Origin: Aequorivita sp. CIP111184 | GTDB lineage: Bacteria > Bacteroidota > Bacteroidia > Flavobacteriales > Flavobacteriaceae | Direction of reading: 5' to 3' | NCBI RefSeq assembly: GCF_900489465.1 | Contig: NZ_UEFQ01000024.1 | Location: forward strand, 310,001-374,000 | DNA: 64,000 nt | Position numbers and translations under genes: made by a program | In this document: in pieces, positions 51,384 through 59,483 of the stretch | How the letters are laid out: every line of letters begins with the position of its first letter | Position numbering within the stretch: the first letter of the stretch is position 1 | Notes under the pieces: model-generated | The model's input: the letters and a program-made list of their open reading frames with translations, nothing else | The model's database searches: none | Told to the model about the DNA's origin: nothing

Positions 51384-51397
51384 GTAACAAAAGTTAC
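51384..51397 (-). promoter_or_regulatory. GTAAC-class operator of the peroxiredoxin operon
   Basis: GTAACAAAAGTTAC, centred at 51390.5. TATCTTTA (51354-51361, one mismatch to TAnnTTTG) ends 36.5 bp downstream on the minus strand. The site lies 27 bp from the end of the Crp/Fnr gene, its likely reader. Confidence 0.75.
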
Positions 51398-51423
51398 AAT
51401 TAAAAAAAAATTATCCCCAGAAG

Positions 51424-52056
51424 TTAAAGCGAAATAATCTGGATGCTATTTCTAAAAAGTTTAATTTTTCCAAGGGATTCCAATTTTTTCAGCAAACGCG
51501 ATACCACCACTCGTGAAGTGTGCAGTTCATAAGCTATTTCTTGATGTGTAGAATTAATTATGGAATCATTAGTGATCTTTTGTTTATTCTGAAGGTATTT
51601 CACCAAGCGCTCATCCATATTATAGAATGCAATACTATCAATGGTTTCAAGCATTTCAGTTAAGCGGGCGTGGTAACTTTGAAACACAAAATTGCGCCAG
51701 CTTTTATATTTCCCTGTCCATTCTTCCATTTTTTGAATCGGGATCATAATTATTGTGGTATCAAGCTCTGCGATTGCGCGAATTTCACTTCTGGTCTGTC
51801 CCAAACAGCAGGTTAATGTCATTGCACACGTGTCGCCACGTTCCAAAAAATAAAGCAATAGCTCGTCGCCGTTCTCATCTTCCCTCAAAATTTTTATTGC
51901 GCCAGAAATTAGCAATGGCATAGACCGTACATAATCGCCAATTTCTATAAGTTTTTCACCTTCCTTTATATTCTTCAGCGTTCCCACTTCCAAGATTTCA
52001 TCGATCAATGCATCTTCAAATATATTGGCAAAGTTTTCTTTTAAACTATTGAGCAT
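51424..52056 (-). CDS. Crp/Fnr-family transcriptional regulator with a three-cysteine sensor region
   Basis: 210 residues. Residues 10-125 form the effector-binding beta roll, and the C-terminus a winged helix-turn-helix (HQEIAYELHTSRVVVSRLLKK). The recognition helix has Arg182 and Arg187 but Val183 at the place of the usual Glu, so it should not read TGA half-sites in the standard way. Cys77, Cys83 and Cys84 (DTCAMTLTCCLG) sit in the sensor domain, suggesting thiol-based sensing. It is the best candidate for the GTAAC-class sites. It ends the Mla-type operon and stands next to the peroxiredoxin operon. Regulator and ligand assignments are inference. Confidence 0.9.
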   Translation of the reverse strand: MLNSLKENFANIFEDALIDEILEVGTLKNIKEGEKLIEIGDYVRSMPLLISGAIKILREDENGDELLLYFLERGDTCAMTLTCCLGQTRSEIRAIAELDTTIIMIPIQKMEEWTGKYKSWRNFVFQSYHARLTEMLETIDSIAFYNMDERLVKYLQNKQKITNDSIINSTHQEIAYELHTSRVVVSRLLKKLESLGKIKLFRNSIQIISL

Positions 52057-52104
52057 ACAACAATATTAATTAGTTTTTGAAAAAACGAAAATACCGAAAT
52101 AAAA

Positions 52105-53091
52105 TTAGTTTTCCTTGGCTTCCCTTCTTTCCTGCCGCTCTAGTTTTTTAAAATATCCACGGAAAAGAAAATTGTGCTTTAAGGCTTCCATATTTTCGTT
52201 TAGCTTCTGCGAAGCTTCTTTTACATTAATCATTGTAGAATCAATATTTTTCACCAAAATTTCATTCTGAGTAACATAATTCAGCGTTCCTTTCCCTGTT
52301 TTTATTTCCTGAAGATATTCCTCTAAATTTTTAGTTACTTCGTTTATGTCATTGCTGGATTTTTCAAGATTGGCAAATACTTTTTTTATTTGGTTTGCGG
52401 AAACGGTATCGCTTAAAAGCACTGCCGCAGCGCTTTCATCATAATTTATTTTTGAAATAATAGCGTTGATATTCGAAATGGCTGCGGAAGTACCCGTTGC
52501 TGTATTTTTGAGTTCAACTACAAACTGTCGGATATTTTGTGACAATAATGTATCATTCACCAATGCGCCCAAAGTACCTTTCCCTTCAAGAATTTTATTG
52601 GTTATCTTTAACAAATCTGCAGTCAATAAGGCTGCATTCTCATTGGTTGTGTTTAAGGTAGAAAGCATATCGTCGGCCCCGATTCTGCTGTAAGATTGAA
52701 TGGTATCTCCCGAAATTACGGGTTTTGCGTTTTCAACTTTTCCTGGAATGATGTTCACAACCATACTTCCAACTAGCCCATCTGAACTAATGGACGCAAT
52801 GGCGTCTTTTTTGATGAATTTTGAAGTTTTATCTTCCACCAACATTTGAATGGTAATATTGCCTTCACCAATCATCTCAATTTTACTTACGGTACCAATA
52901 TTAATTCCGGAGTAACGAACGTTGTTGCCCAAGGTTAAACCATTCACGTTTTCGAAACTGGCATAAATTTCAATATTCTTACTGAACAGATGCTGTTTAT
53001 TTCCAATAAAGTAAAGTGAAGCAACAAGAAAAATTGTTCCCACTACTACAAAAATACCGACCTTTATTTTTTGTGAAGTTGATTTTCCCAT
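52105..53091 (-). CDS. MlaD-like MCE-domain protein
   Basis: 328 residues from the ATG at 53091; the frame extending to 53178 would overlap the ATPase gene. One N-terminal membrane helix (VGIFVVVGTIFLVASLYFI) is followed by one MCE domain (IYASFENVNGLTLGNNVRYSGI). A long helical C-terminal region has asparagine- and threonine-rich coiled coils. MCE proteins form hexameric rings that carry lipids between membranes. It belongs with the ATPase and permease genes just upstream. Confidence 0.9.
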   Translation of the reverse strand: MGKSTSQKIKVGIFVVVGTIFLVASLYFIGNKQHLFSKNIEIYASFENVNGLTLGNNVRYSGINIGTVSKIEMIGEGNITIQMLVEDKTSKFIKKDAIASISSDGLVGSMVVNIIPGKVENAKPVISGDTIQSYSRIGADDMLSTLNTTNENAALLTADLLKITNKILEGKGTLGALVNDTLLSQNIRQFVVELKNTATGTSAAISNINAIISKINYDESAAAVLLSDTVSANQIKKVFANLEKSSNDINEVTKNLEEYLQEIKTGKGTLNYVTQNEILVKNIDSTMINVKEASQKLNENMEALKHNFLFRGYFKKLERQERREAKEN

Positions 53092-53095
53092 AACA

Positions 53096-53845
53096 TTAAT
53101 TTTTAAAGAATGCCTGTACTTGAGGGTCTTTCGAATTTGAAAGCTCCTGGAAAGTTCCTTCGGCATAATTGATTCCATCCACTAACAAAATCATTCGGTT
53201 TGAGATTACTCTCGCACAATCCACATCGTGGGTAATGATTAGGGAGGATGTATTATATTTTTTTTGAATATTTCGCATTAATAAGATAATTTCCTTGGCC
53301 GTAATTGGATCTAAGCCCGTTGTTGGCTCGTCGTACATAATGATTTTTGGTTTCAAGATTAATGCTCGTGCCAAGGCTACCCGTCGTTGCATTCCACCAG
53401 AAAGCTCGGCTGGCATTAAATCAATTGCATCTGCTAAGCCTACGTTTTCCAAAGCTTCCTTTACCAAAATTTCGGTTCCTTGAAAATTTTCTATTTTATC
53501 TTTATGGCGTCGCAGTGGAAATTCCAGATTTTCACGTACAGTCATAGAATCGTATAAAGCACTGCCCTGAAAAAGAAAACCAATTTCAGTGCGAAGAATG
53601 TCCAATTCCTTATGACCCATTTTAATAATATCTTCATCCTTTATAGTAATACTACCGCTGTCGGGTTGAATTAAGCCCACTAAACATTTTACCATCACCG
53701 ATTTTCCTGAACCCGATTTGCCCATCACTACCAAGTTTTCACCTTTAAAAAGTTTTAGATTGAAACCTTTCAGCACATGGTTATCGCCAAAACTTTTATG
53801 TAAGTTTTTCAACTCTAGTACTGGTTTATTTTTTTCAGAATTCAT
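53096..53845 (-). CDS. MlaF-like ABC transporter ATPase
   Basis: 249 residues. Walker A is GKSGSGKSV, the signature is ELSGGMQRRVALARAL, and Walker B is IIMYDEPTTGLDP, followed by the H-loop VIITHDVDCA-type segment. The substitution of Val after the Walker A Ser is typical of MlaF relatives. It drives lipid transfer by the MlaE permease. It lies 6 bp after mlaE and 4 bp before the MCE gene. Confidence 0.93.
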   Translation of the reverse strand: MNSEKNKPVLELKNLHKSFGDNHVLKGFNLKLFKGENLVVMGKSGSGKSVMVKCLVGLIQPDSGSITIKDEDIIKMGHKELDILRTEIGFLFQGSALYDSMTVRENLEFPLRRHKDKIENFQGTEILVKEALENVGLADAIDLMPAELSGGMQRRVALARALILKPKIIMYDEPTTGLDPITAKEIILLMRNIQKKYNTSSLIITHDVDCARVISNRMILLVDGINYAEGTFQELSNSKDPQVQAFFKN

Positions 53846-53851
53846 TTCTAT

Positions 53852-54628
53852 TTAAAAAAATATATCGGTTACAAAAACGGCAATAAAATCAATCACAAAC
53901 AAAAGCATCGAGATATAAACCACAGCGGAATTTGATGCCTCTCCAACGCCAACAGTTCCTTTAGAACAATAATAGCCTTTGTAACACCCCACCAAACCAA
54001 TCGCAAAACCAAAGAAAACAGATTTTACTGTTGCAGGAATTATATCGCTAAATTTTAAGGCATCAAAAACTTGGTTGAAGTAAAGCAAAAAGGAAACATC
54101 GCCCTTTAAATTTTCTATCAAAGCTGAACCTAAAAGAGCAATCGCATCACCCATAATTATCAACAAAGGCAACATCAAGGTAGTAGCCACAATTCGGGTA
54201 ACCACCAAATATTTAAAAGGGTTGGTGCCAGAAACCTCCATGGCGTCTATCTGTTCCGTAACCCTCATAGAACCCAGCTCCGCACCAATTCCAGAACCAA
54301 TTCGCCCAGCACAGATAAGGGCAATGACTACAGGACCAATTTCCCGAACAATAGAAAGACTAACCATAGAGGCCATCCAAGATTGTGCGCCAAATTGTAA
54401 TAAAGTAGGTCGCGACTGTAGTGTAAACACGAGCCCCAAAATAAACCCCGTAACCCCAACTAATAGCAGTGAACGGTTGCCCATATTGTAACATTGGCGA
54501 AGCAATTCCTTAAATTCAAAAGGCGGACTGAACACTTCCCTAAAAAAGCGTCCGGCGAATAAAGTCATATCACCGATTTCGGCAAAGAATGATTTTGTGC
54601 GGGTTAATATGGTGTTTGAACTATTCAT
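53852..54628 (-). CDS. MlaE-like lipid ABC permease
   Basis: 258 residues from the ATG at 54628 (MNSSNTILTR). The frame extends to 54670, but that would include the -7 element, so the shorter start is preferred. About five membrane helices follow, with the MlaE region EIGPVVIALICAGRIGSGIGAELGSM and SVFFGFAIGLVGCYKGYYC. First gene of the lipid transport operon that ends with the Crp/Fnr gene. Its promoter has a TGAC/ATCA site. Confidence 0.9.
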   Translation of the reverse strand: MNSSNTILTRTKSFFAEIGDMTLFAGRFFREVFSPPFEFKELLRQCYNMGNRSLLLVGVTGFILGLVFTLQSRPTLLQFGAQSWMASMVSLSIVREIGPVVIALICAGRIGSGIGAELGSMRVTEQIDAMEVSGTNPFKYLVVTRIVATTLMLPLLIIMGDAIALLGSALIENLKGDVSFLLYFNQVFDALKFSDIIPATVKSVFFGFAIGLVGCYKGYYCSKGTVGVGEASNSAVVYISMLLFVIDFIAVFVTDIFF

Positions 54629-54676
54629 AAAGGAAAAGGAAAGGCCAAATATAATGTTGACTAGCATCATTTAATA

Positions 54677-54688
54677 TGACATAAATCA
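54677..54688 (-). promoter_or_regulatory. Crp/Fnr-type operator of the Mla-type/Crp operon
   Basis: TGACATAAATCA, centred at 54682.5. A perfect -7 element TATATTTG (54646-54653) ends 36.5 bp downstream on the minus strand. It drives a transcript that carries the Crp/Fnr gene at its end. Confidence 0.78.
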
Positions 54689-54751
54689 GCATATCAGCTT
54701 TGTTAGCTATGTACTTAGCAATCTAATTATGAATAGAAATGCCAGTAAAGA

Positions 54752-54763
54752 TGATCAATGTCA
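54752..54763 (+). promoter_or_regulatory. Crp/Fnr-type operator of the L,D-transpeptidase gene
   Basis: TGATCAATGTCA, centred at 54757.5. A perfect -7 element TACGTTTG (54787-54794) ends 36.5 bp downstream on the plus strand. The leader would be near 95 nt. It lies 75 bp from the divergent operator at 54677. Confidence 0.78.
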
Positions 54764-54894
54764 TACCATTTTGTTAATTAGATTCCTACGTTTGATCCAT
54801 ATTAAAATGGACATTTGCATAGCGCAGAATTCTATTTTCAATCTTTCATAAAACCAAATTACAGCGCTGAAATAGGCTTTAAAAGATAACATAA

Positions 54895-55926
54895 ATGAAA
54901 AATATTTTATTGGTAGTTATAATCTTCACCTGTATAAGTTGCGTAAATAAGCATCAAGTTAATAGCAAAGAAAAAAATACAAATAACGTAACTGAGGTAG
55001 TATTAGATACTTTAGATCAAGAAATAACTACAATTCCTATTGAAATAGTAGTTAATAAAGATATTCCTATTCGTTCTTACTTTAAATGGATGGACAGTAT
55101 AGTTGTAGAACATAACCAAACTCACAATTATCTTATTGATGAGTATATTATCGTACAAAATAACAAGTGGATTATGGACACGCTTGCACATACAGATTAT
55201 TACTATTTAATGGATAAGGGAATTTTCAACGAAGATTCCCAAGCATTGAATGCACTTTATGAAGGACAAACTCTACTAATTCCAGATTCTTTACAAACTC
55301 AAAATATTAGAAAAGTTATGGAAAACACCTATCTAGATATAAATATTCCGGAATTTAAACTTCGTATTATAGAAAATGGAAAGGTGATAAAAAAGTTTCC
55401 TGTTAGAGTCGGCCAAAATAACAAGCGTTACTTAGAAATGGCAAATGGCGTTGTAGATATGCGTACAAAACCTGGCATAGGAAAAATCGTTAGAGTTAAT
55501 AAAAAACCGTGGTTCATTAATCCGAAGGACAACCATAGGTATTACAAAACAAATCGAGATGATAAAAAGGTTACTGCCCTTCCTGCCATTCCTTGGATAG
55601 AGCCAGAAATTGACGGTCGCCGTTTAGGGCAACTTATTCACCCTACAACCAATTTAACTACGTTGAGTAAAGCATACTCCAATGGTTGTATCGGCTTACG
55701 GGAATCTGATGCCTGGATTGTGTATTACTATGCTCCATTAGGAACAAAAGTGGTAATTAGGTACGATCTATCAGGGAAAGATAATGAAGGGCAAGATGTT
55801 CAATTTGAAAATATTTATCCTGGTTTTGAAAGTGAAACGTATAGAAAAGAAAGTATTGAAGCTGCATTTAAAGCTATTGATGGAAAACCTATAAACGTTT
55901 GCGAATGTGGAGACTTAAGCAACTAA
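54895..55926 (+). CDS. L,D-transpeptidase (YkuD domain) lipoprotein
   Basis: 343 residues. A lipoprotein signal (VIIFTCISCVNK) is followed by a linker and the YkuD domain. Its catalytic part reads LIHPTTN ... YSNGCIGLRESDAW (His and Cys in the HxT...SxGCIxL pattern). Such enzymes make 3-3 peptidoglycan cross-links or attach proteins to the wall, typical of stationary-phase cells. It has its own Crp/Fnr-type promoter and is divergent from the Mla-type operon, pairing envelope repair with lipid transport. Confidence 0.88.
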   Translation: MKNILLVVIIFTCISCVNKHQVNSKEKNTNNVTEVVLDTLDQEITTIPIEIVVNKDIPIRSYFKWMDSIVVEHNQTHNYLIDEYIIVQNNKWIMDTLAHTDYYYLMDKGIFNEDSQALNALYEGQTLLIPDSLQTQNIRKVMENTYLDINIPEFKLRIIENGKVIKKFPVRVGQNNKRYLEMANGVVDMRTKPGIGKIVRVNKKPWFINPKDNHRYYKTNRDDKKVTALPAIPWIEPEIDGRRLGQLIHPTTNLTTLSKAYSNGCIGLRESDAWIVYYYAPLGTKVVIRYDLSGKDNEGQDVQFENIYPGFESETYRKESIEAAFKAIDGKPINVCECGDLSN

Positions 55927-56098
55927 TAGTTAAATTCAATCATTTTGCTAGAAGTTCAAAAACACGCTTCAAGTGCGGGAATACAAATCTTTTTTATATT
56001 TTACAAAGAGACGATATTTTGTGAACGGAGATAAACAATTCGAAGTAAACATTGAAATTAACCCATTTTGTGACAAATATATTGAGAAGGAGAAAAAT

Positions 56099-56677
56099 TT
56101 AAAAATCCCAAGCCAACCCTATTCCAAAAGAGATATAATTTAGTTTTATATCTGTTGAAATACTTTCAATTTCAACATCCGTTGCAAGTGATCGGTACCG
56201 AAGCATCGGTTTTAAAGATAGATTTGGAGCAAACTCATAATTAACACCCGCTGCCACTTGCCAACCAAAGCCGTAACCCGTGTCCACAGAAATATCACCA
56301 GCGTTACTTTCCAATTTAATGTGATTATAGATGGCACCAGTACTTCCTACATAAGAAAATGCGGAAGTACCTATTTGACGAATAATTTCGAAACCAAACG
56401 TATAGCCCGTTTCCTCAAAGGTAAAATCTTCATTAAAATTACTATCCGAACCTTTAAATTGGTTCAGCCCCCAGCCTGCGTATACAGAAAAGTGAGGCAT
56501 TAATTTGTAAGCGCCAGTTAATTCAAATCCATACCCAATTTCTGCATCTATATTTCCAACATCACTAGTAGGAAAATTGAGGCCGGGCCTAAACTCCACA
56601 GACCATTTTTCTTGTGCTTGCAAAGTAAATGAAACTAACAGTATTGCTATAGCCAGTAAAAAACCAGACTTTTTCAT
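56099..56677 (-). CDS. Outer-membrane beta-barrel protein
   Basis: 192 residues with a signal peptide (LLAIAILLVSFTLQAQ). It is an eight-stranded barrel type: alternating hydrophobic strands (WSVEFRPGLNFPTSD, YGFELTGAYKLMPHFSVYAGW, YGFGWQVAAGVNYEFAPNLSL) and the C-terminal aromatic Phe in LAWDF needed for BAM recognition. Similar in size to OmpW/OmpX-like porins; substrate unknown. It has a Crp/Fnr-type promoter with a perfect -7 element. Confidence 0.88.
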   Translation of the reverse strand: MKKSGFLLAIAILLVSFTLQAQEKWSVEFRPGLNFPTSDVGNIDAEIGYGFELTGAYKLMPHFSVYAGWGLNQFKGSDSNFNEDFTFEETGYTFGFEIIRQIGTSAFSYVGSTGAIYNHIKLESNAGDISVDTGYGFGWQVAAGVNYEFAPNLSLKPMLRYRSLATDVEIESISTDIKLNYISFGIGLAWDF

Positions 56678-56737
56678 AATATTTCAATTTGAGTTAAGGG
56701 GGTATGCAAAAATAACTTGAAAAAACAATCTTCACTA

Positions 56738-56749
56738 TGACGAAAATCA
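56738..56749 (-). promoter_or_regulatory. Crp/Fnr-type operator of the outer-membrane barrel gene
   Basis: TGACGAAAATCA, the same twelve bases as the USP site at 1554, centred at 56743.5. A perfect -7 element TATTTTTG (56707-56714) ends 36.5 bp downstream on the minus strand. Confidence 0.78.
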
Positions 56750-56785
56750 GTACAAACATCTTAAAATGAGACCTATTAAAAAAAG

Positions 56786-59287
56786 TTACCTCAATTTTTT
56801 ACGTTTCCCCCATTTCACGATTTCATACCATAATGTGCTTAACACTCCAATAGCAATACTAATAAAAATCTGGTTTAGTCCAAGTCTCTCAAAATCAAAA
56901 AATTTAGTAAAGAGCGGTACAAAAAGTAACGATAAAGTGATGCCAATGGTGATGCCAATGATAATCGGCACCAACTTATTTTTATATTTAAAAGTGGAGA
57001 AAATAGAATAGATAAAAGAGCGATTTACAAAAGTTAAAACAATGTTTGCTGTTATGAGCGTGGTAAAGACCATCGTTCTTGTTATCGCTTCATTATAACC
57101 ATCATTTACTGCCAATTGATAAACAGTGAGCACACCAACAGTAATAGCCAAACCTTGGATTATACTTGTAAAAAGTTCGCTCCAATTGAAAAAAGTACTG
57201 GAGAAAGGTCTCGGCTTTTGAAGCATGGAATCCTTTTCCAGCGGTTCATTTTCATAAACTATCGAGCAGGTTGGCCCCATTATTAATTCTAATAAGATCA
57301 CGTGAACAGGCGTGAAAATATTGGGGTAAACCCAGCCTAACACCAAAGGGATAAAAACCGTAAGAATGATGGGTATATGAATTGAAATGATATACTGAAT
57401 TGCTTTTTTAAGATTTGAATAGATTTTTCTACCCATCGCCACAGCATCTACCATTTTAGAAAGATCATCATCTACCAAAACCAGTGAAGCGGATTGCTTT
57501 GCTATTTCAGTTCCCTTCTTCCCCATTGCAATTCCAATATTGGCAGCTTTCAATGCAGGGCCATCATTAACGCCATCGCCTGTCATTGCCACAATATGTC
57601 CCTGCGCCTTGAGGGCATTGATTATCTTAAGTTTTGCTTCGGGAAACATTCGGGCAAAGATGTTTTTTTCTGAAGTGATTTTTTCAAATTCCGCAGGGTT
57701 TAAAGCGAAAAGCTCATCGCCAGAAACAACATCTTCAGAACCTCTAAAATTTACTTTTTTTGCAATGGCGGCAGTAGTTTCAGCAATATCTCCAGTAATA
57801 ATTTTTACAGCAATTCCCGCTTTGTAGAAATCCTGAAATACTTTTGAAATATTTTCCTTTGGAGGATCATAAAAAGCTACTAAACCCTTAAATTCAAAAG
57901 GAAAGTCCTGCTGTTTTTTCGGCCAATCCGTTCCTTCAAAATTTGAAATCCCAACTCCCAAAACACGATATCCTTCCTCTGCCAAAAAGGTAATTTTCTG
58001 TTTTAACCTCTCCTTTTGCTCGCCATTCAAATTTGAAACTGCTATTAAAGCCTCGGGCGCACCTTTAGCAGCGATGATTCTATTACCTTGGTCATTTTCA
58101 AAAATGTGGGTCATCATTGGGGGTTTTCCTCCCAACGGATATTCGTGCACCATTTTAAAATTGGGCCTTTGGTCATTTTTAACAAAGGAACTGTAAAACC
58201 CATGCAGCGATTGTTCCATCGTATCAAAAGGAATAGGTTCGCTGGCCCACATTGCCGTAGTTATAAGTTCTTTTTCAACTTCGGAAAGCATTTCTTCAAC
58301 CGAAGTGATGTTATCGGTTTCCAACGTATAAATCTTATCCAAACGCATTTTATTCTCAGTAATCGTACCTGTTTTGTCTACACAAATCACAGTAGCGCTA
58401 CCCAAGGATTCAACGGTTTTCATTTGTTTTACAATAACACCTAAGTTCATAAGCCGCCAAGCACCAATGGCCATAAACGTGGTAAAGGCAACGGGAATCT
58501 CCTCTGGCAAAACGCTCATTGCAAGTGTAAGCGCTTTCAAAAGACTCTCTAAAAGGCTGCCCGTATTATAATAATTAATTCCCCAAACCAATAGAAAAAT
58601 AATCGCTCCCGCGATTACCATCTTTTTTACAAAATTGTTTATTTGGAGTTCAAGCGTAGATTTTTCAGAAGAAATTTCTTCAATGCTTTTACCAATTTTC
58701 CCAACCTTTGTTTGATTACCAACCGCAAATATTTCAGCAATGGCAAGTCCTCCTCCAACTTGGGTACCCATATAAATTTTGTTGTCTTCTGAAGAGGCAT
58801 CTTTTTCTACTGAAAAAGATTCTCCCGTCAAGATGGATTCATTTACCGAAAAGTCATTGGAATGAACAATGGTGCCATCTGCTACAATGGTGGATCCCTC
58901 CTCTACCATCAAAAAATCGCCAACTACCACTTCTTGGCTCTTTATTTCAACAACTGTCCCGTTCCGGATTACCTTACAATGGGGCTGTGAAAGTTCCTTA
59001 AGCTTATCTAGTGCATCGTGGGTTTTAGCATCTTGATAGAGAGAAATTGCAGCTACCAAAAGAATGGCTGCTGCGAGAAAAATTCCGTCCCCTGTATTAC
59101 CCGTGAAAAAATATAAAGTCGCCGCAACTAGCAATAAAATTACCATTGGTTCTTTCAACAGTCCTTTTATTGCTTCAAAAAATGGATTCTTTTTTTTGGA
59201 TTCTAAAATGTTTAGCCCAAATTTTTCACGAGAAGCCAAAACTTCAGAATCCGACAGACCCTGAATATCAAAATTTTCTACAGCCAT
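56786..59287 (-). CDS. Cation-transporting P-type ATPase (P2A-like)
   Basis: 833 residues. Landmarks are TGES (residues 154-157), the phosphorylation motif DKTGTIT at Asp304, the nucleotide-domain KGAPEA and the hinge MTGDGVNDGPALKAA, plus eight to ten membrane helices. Helix 4 reads VLPEEIPVAF (residues 259-268) rather than the PEGL of Ca2+ pumps, so the ion is uncertain. I call it a P2-type cation exporter. It follows an Fnr-type site with a weaker -7 element. Confidence 0.85.
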   Translation of the reverse strand: MAVENFDIQGLSDSEVLASREKFGLNILESKKKNPFFEAIKGLLKEPMVILLLVAATLYFFTGNTGDGIFLAAAILLVAAISLYQDAKTHDALDKLKELSQPHCKVIRNGTVVEIKSQEVVVGDFLMVEEGSTIVADGTIVHSNDFSVNESILTGESFSVEKDASSEDNKIYMGTQVGGGLAIAEIFAVGNQTKVGKIGKSIEEISSEKSTLELQINNFVKKMVIAGAIIFLLVWGINYYNTGSLLESLLKALTLAMSVLPEEIPVAFTTFMAIGAWRLMNLGVIVKQMKTVESLGSATVICVDKTGTITENKMRLDKIYTLETDNITSVEEMLSEVEKELITTAMWASEPIPFDTMEQSLHGFYSSFVKNDQRPNFKMVHEYPLGGKPPMMTHIFENDQGNRIIAAKGAPEALIAVSNLNGEQKERLKQKITFLAEEGYRVLGVGISNFEGTDWPKKQQDFPFEFKGLVAFYDPPKENISKVFQDFYKAGIAVKIITGDIAETTAAIAKKVNFRGSEDVVSGDELFALNPAEFEKITSEKNIFARMFPEAKLKIINALKAQGHIVAMTGDGVNDGPALKAANIGIAMGKKGTEIAKQSASLVLVDDDLSKMVDAVAMGRKIYSNLKKAIQYIISIHIPIILTVFIPLVLGWVYPNIFTPVHVILLELIMGPTCSIVYENEPLEKDSMLQKPRPFSSTFFNWSELFTSIIQGLAITVGVLTVYQLAVNDGYNEAITRTMVFTTLITANIVLTFVNRSFIYSIFSTFKYKNKLVPIIIGITIGITLSLLFVPLFTKFFDFERLGLNQIFISIAIGVLSTLWYEIVKWGKRKKLR

Positions 59288-59351
59288 ATATTTAAGATAA
59301 TAGCATTAATTAATTGCCTGTTAAAATACTTATCCCATTTTTCAATTTATA

Positions 59352-59363
59352 TGATAAATATCA
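59352..59363 (-). promoter_or_regulatory. Fnr-like operator upstream of the P-type ATPase gene
   Basis: TGATAAATATCA, a perfect palindrome class member centred at 59357.5. At 36.5 bp downstream on the minus strand the octamer is TATTTTAA (59321-59328), two mismatches from TAnnTTTG. On the plus strand no -7 element sits at that spacing, so the leftward gene is preferred. Confidence 0.55.
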
Positions 59364-59483
59364 AAGAAAAATTTTGATGTACTTTCAATTTATCTAAAAT
59401 TTAAAATTCATCTAAAAGTAAAGGTCCTTTTTTAAAATTATGATTAACCTTGTAGTAAAGATTTCAATAAAATAAATCCTTTA

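Noticed and set aside
52105-53178. Longer start for the MCE protein
   Set aside because: It would overlap the end of the ATPase gene by 83 bp; the ATG at 53091 directly precedes the membrane helix.
55927-56098. Gene or terminator in the convergent gap after the L,D-transpeptidase
   Set aside because: I found no strong hairpin with a T run and no credible short frame.
59401-59483. Class II Crp/Fnr promoter for the TauE gene
   Set aside because: The only palindrome (59352-59363) is at the wrong distance from any plus-strand -7 element.
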